DNA of 64,000 bases. It comes from Thiohalocapsa sp. ML1. GTDB lineage: Bacteria; Pseudomonadota; Gammaproteobacteria; Chromatiales; Chromatiaceae. The translations under genes were made by a program, and so were the position numbers. The notes under the pieces were generated by a model. That model was not told where the DNA came from. It made no database searches and worked only from the letters and a program-made list of their open reading frames with translations. The DNA is taken from assembly GCF_001469165.1 (NCBI RefSeq), contig NZ_JABX01000004.1, positions 153,035-217,034 of the forward strand. Direction: 5' to 3'. Shown one piece after another: positions 37,331-46,544 of this stretch. How positions within the stretch are numbered: the first letter of the stretch is position 1; every line of letters starts with the position of its first letter.

Positions 37331-38146
37331 TCAGCGACCGGCGCAGGCACAGCGGTGCAGCTCGCGCAGCACGGCAAGGTCGATCAAGCCGCGATCGGCG
37401 ACCACCGGCGCCACCGCCTCCGCGCAGCCGCCGGCGAGCAGACGGGGTGCGGCGCCGGGCTCGCCGAGCCCATCCGCCACCAGGGCAGCACCGCTGAAAT
37501 CCTGCGCCTCGGTATAGGAGCTCACGGTCACCAGCAGTGCATCCAGCCCCGCGCCCAAGGCCGAGCGCACGCCGTTGTCCGAGTCCTCGACCGCGACACA
37601 GGCCGACGCCGGCAGCCCAAGCTCCGCGAGAGCCAGCGCAAAAATGTCCGGCGCCGGCTTCTTTGCCGGCACGACATCCCCTGCCGCGATGACGCGAAAC
37701 CAGCGGCTGAGCTCCGGGTACCGCCCCGGCACCTGCACCGCCGACAGCAAGGCCGTTACGTTCTCCGGCGTCGTGGTGGTGGCAATGGCGAGCTGCAAGC
37801 CGGCGTCGAAGGCCTCGCGCAACAACCGCAGCACGCCGGGGCGAAGCCCGATGGCCCCTTGGCGCATCATCTCCGTGTAGTGCTCGGTCTTGCGCTGATG
37901 CAAGCCACGGACGAAATCGTCAAGCGGCGCCGGCAGCACGAAGTCGGGGCGGTGCTCGGCAAGATAAGCGCGGATGCGCTCCTTGCCGCCGGTGACGCGT
38001 AGCAGCTCGCCGTAGAGCGGCACGCTCCAGTCCCAGTCGAGACCCGCGTCGGCAAAGGCGGCGTTGAAGGCGATGCGGTGGCCATCGCGCTCGGTGTCGG
38101 CGAGGGTGCCGTCGACGTCGAAGATGATGGCCTCAAGCGCAGACAT
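37331..38146 (-). CDS. HAD hydrolase, CbbY-like
   Basis: A 271-residue HAD phosphatase with motif I IIFDVDGTLADTERDGHR (Asp10, Asp12), motif II IATTTTPENV, and KKPAPDIFALAL plus VAVEDSDNGVRSAL for motifs III and IV. This matches the CbbY/Gph-like group, which includes xylulose 1,5-bisphosphate phosphatase of autotrophs, but no Rubisco genes are in the window. I start at the ATG at 38146. It is followed by the aminotransferase gene, seven bases apart. Confidence 0.78.
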   Translation of the reverse strand: MSALEAIIFDVDGTLADTERDGHRIAFNAAFADAGLDWDWSVPLYGELLRVTGGKERIRAYLAEHRPDFVLPAPLDDFVRGLHQRKTEHYTEMMRQGAIGLRPGVLRLLREAFDAGLQLAIATTTTPENVTALLSAVQVPGRYPELSRWFRVIAAGDVVPAKKPAPDIFALALAELGLPASACVAVEDSDNGVRSALGAGLDALLVTVSSYTEAQDFSGAALVADGLGEPGAAPRLLAGGCAEAVAPVVADRGLIDLAVLRELHRCACAGR

Positions 38147-38202
38147 TGCTGACTCCGGGAAAGTACGGTAAGCAGGGCGCGGGAGCCTAGCACAGGGCCG
38201 GA

Positions 38203-38412
38203 CTAGACTGCTTGGCCGCGCCAAATGCTTGCAGATGAGTCAAGTTTCGTGGCGACAAGGTGCTTGCGGGAAAAGGGGCCGAGGGCCAAGGGAGCCCTCC
38301 TCGGCCCTTGACCCTTGGCCCTTGGCCCTTGGCCCTTGGTTCACCTGCGGCGATGACCGGATTGCGCAACAAGCGCTTCGCGTCCTGGTCGGTCTGAGGC
38401 TCTGCCTCGCTA
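38203..38412 (+). repeat. Dispersed heptamer-hairpin repeat, copy A
   Basis: It begins with GACTGCTTGG, continues with a conserved 45-base block (CAAATGCTTGCAGATGAGT then CAAGTTTCGTGGCGACAAGG), then a hairpin whose arms are GGGCCAA-type heptamers (38275-38339), a 60-base spacer, and ends in GGTCTGAGGCTCTGCCTC followed by GCTAG. The same blocks recur in copies B, E and F. Confidence 0.85.
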
Positions 38413-38646
38413 GCTCCTAGATTGCTTGGGGCGCCGCCCGCTTTCCAGCCGGCTCGGCGCTGGGGCGCCTGACCGGGATCGTCGGCTTTCCAGCCGGCTC
38501 GGCTCGATGCCGTGTCGTCAGCGTTTGAGCGAATTCAGAGGGCACATGCGCGGTCGTCCACCCGGCGGCGCGGCGTGGGCAACCGCCCGGCGCCCGCACC
38601 GCAGATCGCGCTCCATCGATCAACCCGGGCCCACCCCACGGCTCGT

Positions 38647-38790
38647 GGGTCTGAGGCTTAGCCTCGCTAGATTGCTTGACGGCACCAAATGTTTGCAGAT
38701 GAGTCAAGTTTCATGGCGACAAGGTGCTTGAAGGAACAAGGGCGGAGGGCCAAGGGAGCCCTCCTAGGCCCTCGGCCCTCGGCCCTTGGG
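38647..38790 (+). repeat. Dispersed heptamer-hairpin repeat, copy B
   Basis: It carries GGTCTGAGGCTTAGCCTC, CGCTAGATTGCTTGACGG, the CAAATGTTTGCAGATGAGT and CAAGTTTCATGGCGACAAGG blocks, then a heptamer hairpin with arms GAGGGCCAAGGGAGCC and the CTCGGCCCTCGGCCCTTGGG side. The order of blocks shows that the unit is GAGGC hairpin, conserved block, heptamer hairpin. Confidence 0.85.
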
Positions 38791-38972
38791 CGGTGGCCTT
38801 TCGCGGGGCGGTGAGCGACACCGCTCGCACCTGGCATGTTGCCGAGGATTTCGCGCTCTGGTAGAAACGCGCATTCTATGGCGCCCAGGGCGCCCCGCCG
38901 GGTACACAAGGTCCGGCGGGCACCGGGCGGAAGGTCAAGTATCGACGATCCTTAGTCTGCGGGAGTACACCC

Positions 38973-39407
38973 ATGCCCGAGGCGAACGCACACGGCGCCA
39001 AGCCGTTCGGTTTCGAACCCTACGAGGCCGGCAAGGACGAGGACTATATGAGTCCCGAGCAGGAGGAGCACTTCCGCGGCCTGCTCCTGGAATGGAAGCG
39101 CCAGTTGATGGAAGAAGTGGATCGCACCGTGCATCACATGCAGGACGAGGCCACCAACTTCCCGGACCCCAACGACCGGGCGACGCAGGAATCCGAGTTC
39201 AGCCTGGAGCTGCGCACCCGCGACCGCGAACGCAAGCTGATCAAGAAGATCGACGAGGCGCTCGCCCGCATCGACGAGCACGAGTACGGCTACTGCGAGG
39301 CCTGCGGCGTCGAGATTGGCGTCCGCCGACTGGAGGCACGGCCGACGGCGACGCTCTGCATCGACTGCAAGACCCTCGATGAGATCCGGGAGAAGCAGCG
39401 CGGCTAA
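38973..39407 (+). CDS. dksA: RNA polymerase-binding transcription factor DksA
   Basis: A 144-residue DksA. The coiled coil carries the DPNDRATQESEF stretch with the acidic tip used in the polymerase secondary channel, and the zinc finger is CEACG and CIDCK. It works with ppGpp to adjust rRNA and amino-acid gene transcription. GGGAG lies eight bases before the ATG. It is followed by gluQ, a pairing conserved in many gammaproteobacteria. Confidence 0.95.
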   Translation: MPEANAHGAKPFGFEPYEAGKDEDYMSPEQEEHFRGLLLEWKRQLMEEVDRTVHHMQDEATNFPDPNDRATQESEFSLELRTRDRERKLIKKIDEALARIDEHEYGYCEACGVEIGVRRLEARPTATLCIDCKTLDEIREKQRG

Positions 39408-39452
39408 GCCACGGCCGGGCGCCGCAACCCAATCAGCCGGGCGCCAGGCGGC

Positions 39453-40367
39453 TTGAGCACTGCGGCGGTCGGCTCGCGCTGCCGCGGCCGCTTCGCCCCC
39501 TCCCCCACCGGACCGCTCCACTTCGGCTCGCTCGTGGCGGCGCTCGGGAGCTTCGCCGACGCGCGCAGCGGCGCCGGCGAATGGCTCGTGCGCATCGAAG
39601 ACCTCGACCGCACCCGCGAGGTGCCGGGCGCGGCCGATGGCATGCTCCGCACGCTGGAGGCTTTCGGCCTGCATTGGGATGGCCCCGTGCTCTACCAGCG
39701 ATTGCGCACGGACGCCTATGCCGCCGCGCTCGAGCGGCTGGTCGCGCAAGGCCTCTGCTACCCCTGCGGCTGCACGCGGCGGGAGATCGCGCTGCGCGCC
39801 AGGCCCGGCCTCGAAGGACCCATCTACCCCGGCACCTGCCGCAACGGCCTGCCGCCGGGGCGCGCAGCGCGGAGCGTGCGCCTGCGCACGACCCACGCGT
39901 CCATCCGCTTCGCCGACGCCATCCTGGGGCCACAGACGCAGGACGTTGCCGAGGTCGTCGGCGACTTCGTGCTGCGCCGCGCCGACGGCATCCACGCCTA
40001 CCAGCTCGCCGTCGTCGTCGACGACGCCGAGCAGGGCATCACGAACGTCGTGCGCGGTGCCGACCTGCTTGCCTCGACCCCGCGCCAGATCCTGCTGCAG
40101 CGGCATCTGGGTTTGCCGAAACCCGTCTACGCGCACCTGCCGCTGGCGCTCGGCGCCGACGGCCGCAAGCTCTCCAAGTCCCTCGCCGCGCTGCCCGTCG
40201 ATGCCGCCCGGCCGCTGCCCGCGCTGCTCGCCGCCTGGCGCTTTCTGGGCCAGGAGGCGCCACCGGAGCCGTGCAAAGACGTGGCGAGCTTCTGGGCCTG
40301 GGCCTTACCGAACTGGCAACGACACCTGGTACCGTCACAAGGCCTTAACGTCACGGTCCTAATCTAG
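39453..40367 (+). CDS. gluQ: Glutamyl-Q tRNA(Asp) synthetase
   Basis: A 304-residue GluRS paralogue without an anticodon-binding domain, which glutamylates the queuosine of tRNA(Asp). The HIGH-type motif is RFAPSPTGPLHFGSL near residue 13 and the KMSKS motif is GRKLSKSLA near residue 230. Cysteines in CYPCGCTRRE and the nearby YPGTCRNG match the zinc site. The start is probably the TTG at 39453, since no ATG precedes the conserved RFAPSPTG in frame. It lies 45 bases after dksA. Confidence 0.92.
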   Translation: MSTAAVGSRCRGRFAPSPTGPLHFGSLVAALGSFADARSGAGEWLVRIEDLDRTREVPGAADGMLRTLEAFGLHWDGPVLYQRLRTDAYAAALERLVAQGLCYPCGCTRREIALRARPGLEGPIYPGTCRNGLPPGRAARSVRLRTTHASIRFADAILGPQTQDVAEVVGDFVLRRADGIHAYQLAVVVDDAEQGITNVVRGADLLASTPRQILLQRHLGLPKPVYAHLPLALGADGRKLSKSLAALPVDAARPLPALLAAWRFLGQEAPPEPCKDVASFWAWALPNWQRHLVPSQGLNVTVLI

Positions 40368-40393
40368 CGCTGCGGGGCGTCGAACCGGAAAAT

Positions 40394-40454
40394 AGGGCCA
40401 AGGGCCAAGGGCCAAGGGTGGCTCCCTCGGCCCTTAGCCCTTTGGCCCTTGGTC
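40394..40454 (+). repeat. Dispersed heptamer-hairpin repeat, copy C (short)
   Basis: Three tandem GGGCCAA heptamers face CCCTCGGCCCTTAGCCC and CCTTGG on the other arm, with a GTGGCT loop. The conserved flank found in copies A, B and E is missing. It lies between gluQ and the phosphoketolase gene. Confidence 0.8.
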
Positions 40455-40533
40455 CCCGCTTTCGTCGCCGAAATCGGCATCCTGCCCTACCAGCCGGCCT
40501 GGCCCGGCGTCATCACAGTGAGAGGAGGCCCAC

Positions 40534-42909
40534 ATGACCGAGCGCACCACCACGCCCCTGGCCCCGGAAGAGCTCACGCGCATCGACGCCTACTGGCGCG
40601 CGTGCAACTACCTCGCCGTCGGCATGATTTACCTCAAGGGCAACCCGCTGCTGCGCGAGCCGCTGAGGCCTGAGCACATCAAGCAGCGCCTGCTCGGCCA
40701 CTGGGGCGCGAGCCCCGGCTTGGCGTTCATGTACTGCCACGCCAACCGCATCATCCTGAACCACCAACAGCAGGCGATTTTCCTGGCCGGCCCCGGCCAC
40801 GGCGCCCCGGGCGTGCTCGGCCCCGTGTACCTTGAAGGCACCTATGCCGAGATCTACCCGAACAAGTCCGAGGACGAGGAGGGCATGAAGGCCTTCTTCA
40901 AGCAATTCTCCTTCCCCGGCGGCATCGGCTCCCATTGCACACCCGAGACCCCTGGGTCGATCCACGAGGGCGGCGAGCTCGGCTACTCCATCAGCCACGC
41001 TTTCGGTGCGGCCTTCGACAACCCGGACCTGCTGGTGGTGGCGGCCGTCGGCGACGGCGAGTCCGAGACCGGCGCGCTGGCCACGTCCTGGCACTCCAAC
41101 AAGTACCTGAACGCCGCCCGCGACGGCGCGGTGCTGCCGATCCTTCACCTCAACGGCTACAAGATCAACAATCCGACCCTGCTCGCGCGCATCCCCGAGG
41201 ACGAGCTGCGCGCGCTGTTCCAGGGCTACGGCTGGGAGCCGCACTTCGTCTCCGGCGACGAGCCTCTTGACATGCACCAGCAGATGGCCGCAACCATGGA
41301 TGCCTGCTATGCCGAGATCCAGGCGCACCAGCAGGATGCCCGCGCCAAGGGTGCCGCCAATGTCCGGCGCTATCGCTGGCCGATGATCGTGCTGCGCTCG
41401 CCGAAGGGCTGGACGGGCCCGAAGGAGGTGGACGGCAACAAGGTGGAGGGCTTCTGGCGCGCCCACCAAGTGCCGCTGTCGGGCCTGCACGACAACGCCG
41501 AGCACCTGGCGCAACTGGAAGCCTGGATGCGGAGCTACAAGCCCGAGGAGCTCTTCGACGACACGGGCAAGCTCAAGCCCGAGATCCGCGCCGCGGCGCC
41601 GGAAGGCAACCTGCGCATGAGCGCGAGCCCGCACGCCAACGGCGGCCTGCTGCGCCGTTCGTTGCGCATGCCGGACTTCCGCAAGTACGCCTGCGTGGTG
41701 GAGCGCCCCGGCACAGTGCGCGCGATGAACACCAAGCCCTTGGGCGCGCTGCTGCGCGACATCATGCGCAACAACATGCACAACTTCCGCGTCTTCGGCC
41801 CGGACGAGAACACCTCCAATAAGCTCGACGCCATCTACGAGGTGTCGAAGAAGCTCTGGCTGGAGGAGTACCTGCCGGAGGACGCCGACGGCGGCGAGCT
41901 GTCACCGGACGGGCGCGTGATGGAAATGCTCTCCGAGCACACGCTGGAGGGCTGGTTCGAGGGCTATGTGCTCACCGGGCGCCACGGCTTCTTCGCGAGC
42001 TACGAGGCCTTCATCCACGTCATCGACAGCATGTACAACCAGCACGCCAAGTGGCTCGCCATCTGCAACGAGATCCCCTGGCGCGCGCCCGTGCCGTCGC
42101 TGAACCTGCTGATCACATCCACGGTCTGGCGGCAAGACCACAACGGCTTCACGCACCAGGACCCGGGCTTCCTGGACGTGGTCGTGAACAAGTCCGCCGA
42201 GGTGGCGCGCATCTACCTGCCGCCGGACGTGAATTGTCTCCTGTCCGTAGCCAACCACTGCCTGCGGAGCATGAACTACATCAACGTCATCGTCGCGGAC
42301 AAGCAGAACCACCTGCAGTACCTGGGCATGGAAGACGCCATCAAGCACTGCACCAAGGGCGTTGGCATCTGGGACTGGGCCAGCAACGACGAGGGCTTCG
42401 AGCCCGACGTGGTCATGGTGGGCTGCGGCGATATTCCCACCAAGGAGGCGCTGGCCGCGACGGCCATGCTGCGTGCTGAGTTCGACGACATCAAGATTCG
42501 CTTCGTCAACGTCGTTGACCTGATGACACTACACCACGAGGGCCCGCATGCGCTCTCCGAGCGCGACTTCGACAGCATTTTCACGCGCGACAAGCCGGTC
42601 ATCTTCAACTTCCACGGCTATCCTTGGCTGATCCACCGGCTCACGTACAAGCACGCGAACCACTCGCAGTTTCACGTGCGCGGCTACAAGGAGCGCGGCA
42701 ATATCAACACGCCGCTGGAGCTCGCCATCGAGAACGAGATCGACCGCTTCAGTCTCGCCATCGACGTCATCGACCGCGTGCCGCGGCTCGCCGTGCTCGG
42801 CGCCCATGCCAAACAGCGCTTCCGCGACCTGCAGATCGACGCACGGAACTACGCCTTCGAGCACGGCACGGACACGCCCGAATATGACGATTGGGTTTGG
42901 CCTTTATAG
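40534..42909 (+). CDS. xfp: Phosphoketolase
   Basis: A 791-residue thiamine-diphosphate enzyme cleaving xylulose 5-phosphate and possibly fructose 6-phosphate to acetyl phosphate. Length and landmarks fit the family: [19 protein letters not shown] near residue 89, the TPP motif [20 protein letters not shown] near residue 171, and [17 protein letters not shown] lies six bases before the ATG at 40534. It is a cytoplasmic carbon-saving route and sits ahead of glycogen phosphorylase, with one repeat copy between them. Confidence 0.93.
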   Translation: MTERTTTPLAPEELTRIDAYWRACNYLAVGMIYLKGNPLLREPLRPEHIKQRLLGHWGASPGLAFMYCHANRIILNHQQQAIFLAGPGHGAPGVLGPVYLEGTYAEIYPNKSEDEEGMKAFFKQFSFPGGIGSHCTPETPGSIHEGGELGYSISHAFGAAFDNPDLLVVAAVGDGESETGALATSWHSNKYLNAARDGAVLPILHLNGYKINNPTLLARIPEDELRALFQGYGWEPHFVSGDEPLDMHQQMAATMDACYAEIQAHQQDARAKGAANVRRYRWPMIVLRSPKGWTGPKEVDGNKVEGFWRAHQVPLSGLHDNAEHLAQLEAWMRSYKPEELFDDTGKLKPEIRAAAPEGNLRMSASPHANGGLLRRSLRMPDFRKYACVVERPGTVRAMNTKPLGALLRDIMRNNMHNFRVFGPDENTSNKLDAIYEVSKKLWLEEYLPEDADGGELSPDGRVMEMLSEHTLEGWFEGYVLTGRHGFFASYEAFIHVIDSMYNQHAKWLAICNEIPWRAPVPSLNLLITSTVWRQDHNGFTHQDPGFLDVVVNKSAEVARIYLPPDVNCLLSVANHCLRSMNYINVIVADKQNHLQYLGMEDAIKHCTKGVGIWDWASNDEGFEPDVVMVGCGDIPTKEALAATAMLRAEFDDIKIRFVNVVDLMTLHHEGPHALSERDFDSIFTRDKPVIFNFHGYPWLIHRLTYKHANHSQFHVRGYKERGNINTPLELAIENEIDRFSLAIDVIDRVPRLAVLGAHAKQRFRDLQIDARNYAFEHGTDTPEYDDWVWPL

Positions 42910-43002
42910 GAAGGGGCGAGGGCCGAGGGCCGAGGATGCGGTCGCAACGACGCACATCAGCCCTCGGCCCTTCCGCCTTGGCCCTTGGCCCTTGGCCCTT
43001 GA
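42910..43002 (+). repeat. Dispersed heptamer-hairpin repeat, copy D
   Basis: Arms built from GAGGGCC heptamers on the left and GCCCTTG heptamers (three tandem) on the right enclose about 30 bases of unrelated sequence. It begins right after the phosphoketolase stop and ends 30 bases before the glycogen phosphorylase start, so it may act as a transcript 3' structure. Confidence 0.8.
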
Positions 43003-43032
43003 CCAGCCGCCCCTTTGCGCGAGAACGAGCAC

Positions 43033-45534
43033 ATGAACGATACCGCCGAGCCCGAAACAGCCGAGCCCGACAACGCATTGCATCAGACCCGCACCGGTCT
43101 CGATAGGGACCACCTGAAGCGCGCCTTCCTGGACAACCTGTTTTACCTGCAAGGCCGCTTCTTGGAGGTCGCGACCACCAACGACCTCTACCAGGCCGCC
43201 GCCTACACGGTTCGCGACCGCATGCTGGAGCGCTGGATCAAGACGGCGCAGACCTACAAGAAGACCAACGCTCGCACGGTGTGCTACCTGTCCGCGGAAT
43301 TCCTGCTCGGACCGCATCTGGTCAACAATCTGGTCAATCTCGGCATCCTGGAGGCCGCTTGCGAGGCTGGCGCGGAGCTTGGGCTCGACTTCGACGCCAT
43401 CGTCGAGGCCGAAGAGGAACCGGGCCTCGGCAACGGCGGTCTGGGCCGGCTCGCGGCCTGCTACATGGACTCGCTCGCGACCTTGCAGATCCCGGCCATC
43501 GGCTACGGCATCCGCTACGAATTCGGCATCTTCGACCAGGTCATTGTCGACGGCTGGCAGACCGAGCGCGGCGACACCTGGCTTCGCACCGGCAATCCGT
43601 GGGAGATCCCGCGGCCGAAGCTCGCCTTCCCGGTGGGCTTCGGCGGCCACACCGAGCACTACACCGACACCCAAGGGGCGCTGCGCACGCGCTGGGTGCC
43701 GAGCCTGGTGGTCAACGGCGTCGCCTACGACACGCCCATCATGGGCTACGGCGTCGGCAACGTGAATCTGCTGCGGCTGTGGAAGTCCGAGGCGCCCGAG
43801 TCCTTCGACTTCCAGGCCTTCAACGTCGGCGACTACTACGGCGCCGTGCACGAAAAGATGGAGGCGGAGACCATCTCCAAGGTGCTCTACCCCAACGACG
43901 AGCCCGTCGCCGGCAAGGAGCTGCGCCTCAAGCAGCAGTATTTCTTCGTCTCCTGCTCCCTGCAGGACATGCTCAGGCTGCAGCTCGGCATCGCCTGGGA
44001 TCTGGACAGCTTCCACGAGAAGTTCGCCATCCAGCTCAACGACACCCATCCATCGCTCGCCGTCGCCGAGCTGATGCGGCTCCTGATGGACGAGCAGCTC
44101 ATGGACTGGGACCAGGCCTGGCACATCACCACCAACGCCTGCCACTTCACCAACCACACGCTGCTGCCGGAGGCGCTGGAGACCTGGTCCGTGGAGCTCT
44201 TCGAGCGCCTGCTGCCGCGGCACCTGGAGATCATCTACGAGATCAACCGGCGCTTTCTGGACCAGGTCCGCGTGCACTTCTTCGGCGACGAGGCCCGCGT
44301 CGCGCGCATGTCGCTCATCGACGAGGGCGGCGGGCGCCGCGTGCGCATGGCGAATCTGGCGGCGGTGGGCAGCAAGGCCATCAACGGCGTGGCGGCCCTG
44401 CACACGGAACTGCTGAAGAACACGGTGATGCGGGACTTCTACGAGATGTGGCCGGAGAAGTTCCACAACGTCACCAACGGCGTCACGCCAAGGCGCTTCG
44501 TCGCCGTCAGCAACCCCAGGCTGGCGGCGCTGATCACCGAGACCTGCGGCGACGACCGCTGGCTCTCCGACCTGACCTGCCTCAAGCAACTCGAGGAGCA
44601 GGCCGAGGATCATGCCCTGCAGACCGCTTGGCGCGAGGTCAAGACGGCGGCAAAACAGGACCTGGCCAATTGGCTCGGCAAGCACGCGGGCTTCACGCCG
44701 GACCCCGAGACGCTGTTCGATGTGCAGGCCAAGCGCATCCACGAGTACAAGCGCCAGCACCTGAACCTGCTGCACATCGTCTGGCTCTACGAGCAGATCA
44801 AGCAGAGCCCGAACGTCGAGCTGACGCCGCGCACCTTCATCTTCGGCGGCAAGGCGGCACCTGGCTATTTCATGGCCAAGCTCATCATCAAGCTCGTGAA
44901 CGCCATCGGCGAGGTGGTGAACAACGACCCGCAGGTGAACGGCTGGCTGCGCGTGCTCTTCATGCCCGACTTCAACGTCAAGAACGGCCAGCGACTTTAC
45001 CCGGCGGCGGACCTGTCAGAGCAGATCTCCATGGCCGGCAAAGAGGCCTCGGGCACGGGCAACATGAAGTTCTCGATGAACGGTGCGCTGACCATCGGCA
45101 CGCTCGACGGCGCCAACGTCGAGATCCGCGACGAGGTGGGCCACGACAACTTCTTTCTGTTCGGCATGACGGCGCCGGAGGCGCAGCAGCGCCAGGCGGA
45201 AGGCTATCGGCCCTGGGAGGTCTACCACGGCAACCACGCGCTCAAGTCCGCGGTGGACCTGATCGCGTCCGGGCTTTTCAGCCATGGCGACACCGAGCTG
45301 TTCCGCCCGCTGACGGACAACCTGATTCACTCGGACCCGTTCATGGTCTTAGCGGACTTCCAGAGCTATGTCGACTGCCAGCACGAGGTGGACCGCGCCT
45401 ACCGCGCCCCGCACCACTGGCATCGCATGTCCATCCTGAACACGGCGCGCATGGGCAAGTTCTCGTCGGACCGCTCCATCCAGGACTACGTGGACAAGAT
45501 CTGGCACGCCGCCCCACTGCCCATCGACCTCTAA
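43033..45534 (+). CDS. glgP: Glycogen phosphorylase
   Basis: An 833-residue family GT35 phosphorylase releasing glucose 1-phosphate from glycogen or other alpha-glucans. Landmarks are the N-terminal VCYLSAEFLLGPHLVNNL, PGLGNGGLGRLAACYMDS, and the PLP site EASGTGNMKFSMNGALTIGT with its lysine. I use the ATG at 43033; a TTG six codons earlier is the alternative. A 7-bp perfect stem (GGCCCGC and GCGGGCC, 45671-45696) lies about 135 bases after its stop and may end the transcript. Confidence 0.94.
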   Translation: MNDTAEPETAEPDNALHQTRTGLDRDHLKRAFLDNLFYLQGRFLEVATTNDLYQAAAYTVRDRMLERWIKTAQTYKKTNARTVCYLSAEFLLGPHLVNNLVNLGILEAACEAGAELGLDFDAIVEAEEEPGLGNGGLGRLAACYMDSLATLQIPAIGYGIRYEFGIFDQVIVDGWQTERGDTWLRTGNPWEIPRPKLAFPVGFGGHTEHYTDTQGALRTRWVPSLVVNGVAYDTPIMGYGVGNVNLLRLWKSEAPESFDFQAFNVGDYYGAVHEKMEAETISKVLYPNDEPVAGKELRLKQQYFFVSCSLQDMLRLQLGIAWDLDSFHEKFAIQLNDTHPSLAVAELMRLLMDEQLMDWDQAWHITTNACHFTNHTLLPEALETWSVELFERLLPRHLEIIYEINRRFLDQVRVHFFGDEARVARMSLIDEGGGRRVRMANLAAVGSKAINGVAALHTELLKNTVMRDFYEMWPEKFHNVTNGVTPRRFVAVSNPRLAALITETCGDDRWLSDLTCLKQLEEQAEDHALQTAWREVKTAAKQDLANWLGKHAGFTPDPETLFDVQAKRIHEYKRQHLNLLHIVWLYEQIKQSPNVELTPRTFIFGGKAAPGYFMAKLIIKLVNAIGEVVNNDPQVNGWLRVLFMPDFNVKNGQRLYPAADLSEQISMAGKEASGTGNMKFSMNGALTIGTLDGANVEIRDEVGHDNFFLFGMTAPEAQQRQAEGYRPWEVYHGNHALKSAVDLIASGLFSHGDTELFRPLTDNLIHSDPFMVLADFQSYVDCQHEVDRAYRAPHHWHRMSILNTARMGKFSSDRSIQDYVDKIWHAAPLPIDL

Positions 45535-45670
45535 CGCCGCGGCGCGCGCCATCTGCCGGCAGGTGCCGTGGGGCGCGTGTTTCCATCCGCCAATCAGCTC
45601 ATCCCTGTGCCCGGGTCAGCGCACAGGCGGGCTCGCCGGCTCATAGGCCGGAACGCGCCGGTTTGTCGGT

Positions 45671-45696
45671 GGCCCGCGGCTGTTCGCGAGCGGGCC
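45671..45696 (+). terminator. GC-rich hairpin downstream of glycogen phosphorylase
   Basis: GGCCCGC and GCGGGCC pair perfectly over 7 bp around a 12-base loop. There is no U-run, so this is a weak terminator candidate. Confidence 0.3.
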
Positions 45697-45714
45697 GGCG
45701 CGGTAAAATTGCGG

Positions 45715-45732
45715 CTGTAACATAACCGTAAC
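45715..45732 (+). promoter_or_regulatory. 7-4-7 direct repeat ahead of an unknown gene
   Basis: CTGTAAC, ATAA, CCGTAAC: two near-identical 7-mers with a 4-base spacer, just ahead of the ATG at 45743. The layout equals that of a Pho box (12 of 18 bases match the enterobacterial consensus by my count). A TAAAAT at 45704-45709 could be the -10. Confidence 0.35.
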
Positions 45733-45742
45733 AATCGCCCGC

Positions 45743-46183
45743 ATGGATCTCGCCGAGGCCATCAAACAGCTCGTCCCGCTGCAGCTACGCATCCCCAAGC
45801 CACAGAAGCCCTTCGAGCTCGGCACCCACTACGCGGCCGAGGTCTTTCTGGCCGACACCGCCCACGGCCGGGCCGTCGTCTGGATCGAGCCCTTCTGGTG
45901 CGATAAGCCGGATGCGCCGCTCGTACACATCACCTACGCGACCCCGGTCCGCCACGGCGAGGAGGAGCGCTGGGTAGACAACGACCCACGCTTCGGCCCG
46001 CGCTGCATCGCCTACCAGAAACCCGTGGTCATCGAGCGCCTGCGCCGGGACTCCCCGGCTTGGCAGGACTACAAGGCCTGGCAGGCGTGGCGCGCCATGA
46101 AAGGCAAGGTCTGCGGCCGACGCGCCGCCTGGCAGCGGGTGGAGCAGGAACTGCCCGAGCTCGGCCTGCGCCGGCTGACCTGA
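45743..46183 (+). CDS. Conserved-looking hypothetical protein
   Basis: A 146-residue soluble protein I do not recognise. It has no signal peptide or membrane segment. The C-terminal third is rich in tryptophan and basic residues (WQDYKAWQAWRAMKGKVCGRRAAW), while the middle reads like a small beta-barrel (GRAVVWIEPFWCDKPDAPLVHIT). Codon use is like its neighbours, so it looks like a real gene. A 7-4-7 repeat precedes it and a repeat copy follows its stop. Confidence 0.6.
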   Translation: MDLAEAIKQLVPLQLRIPKPQKPFELGTHYAAEVFLADTAHGRAVVWIEPFWCDKPDAPLVHITYATPVRHGEEERWVDNDPRFGPRCIAYQKPVVIERLRRDSPAWQDYKAWQAWRAMKGKVCGRRAAWQRVEQELPELGLRRLT

Positions 46184-46195
46184 GCGGCACAAAGG

Positions 46196-46345
46196 GCCGA
46201 GGGCCTAGGGCCAAGGGGCCAAGGAGGTCTGCCTCGGCACTCGGCCCGTTTGCCTTCAAGCGCCTCGTCGCCATGAAGCTTGACTCATCGATAAGCATTT
46301 GACCCGTCAAGCAATCTAGCGAGGCTTCGCCTCCGACCGACGAGT
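46196..46345 (-). repeat. Dispersed heptamer-hairpin repeat, copy E (inverted)
   Basis: Read on the minus strand, this copy gives GGTCGGAGGCGAAGCCTC, GCTAGATTGCTTGACGG, the GATGAGTCAAGCTTCATGGC block and then the CCTTGGCCCCTTGG heptamers. It is a near match to copy B in reverse orientation and lies right after the 45743-46183 gene. Confidence 0.85.
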
Positions 46346-46355
46346 CGTGCTCACG

Positions 46356-46464
<109 letters not shown>

Positions 46465-46544
46465 CGCATCTGGCGAGCCCGACGCCCCTACAACGCCGCC
46501 GGGCGACTCCGGAGGCGTCGCCAGTCGGTTGCGTCACAACCTCG

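Larger units (their letters stand above)
38147..38972. other. Repeat-filled intergenic region upstream of dksA
   Basis: More than 800 bases without a gene. It holds two same-direction copies of the dispersed heptamer-hairpin repeat (38203-38412 and 38647-38790), and between them an 18-base direct repeat, CTTTCCAGCCGGCTCGG-like, at about 38440 and 38484. The dksA promoter should lie in the last 150 bases, but no clear -35/-10 pair is visible. Confidence 0.6.

Noticed and set aside
38275..38339. Short repeats at 38.3 kb and other gaps as a CRISPR array
   Set aside because: Repeat units are 7 bases in tandem or hairpin form without regular unique spacers, and no cas genes are present.
42904..44775. 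A 623-codon frame opposite to glycogen phosphorylase
   Set aside because: Antisense of a highly conserved gene; also runs through the heptamer repeat, which cannot be coding.
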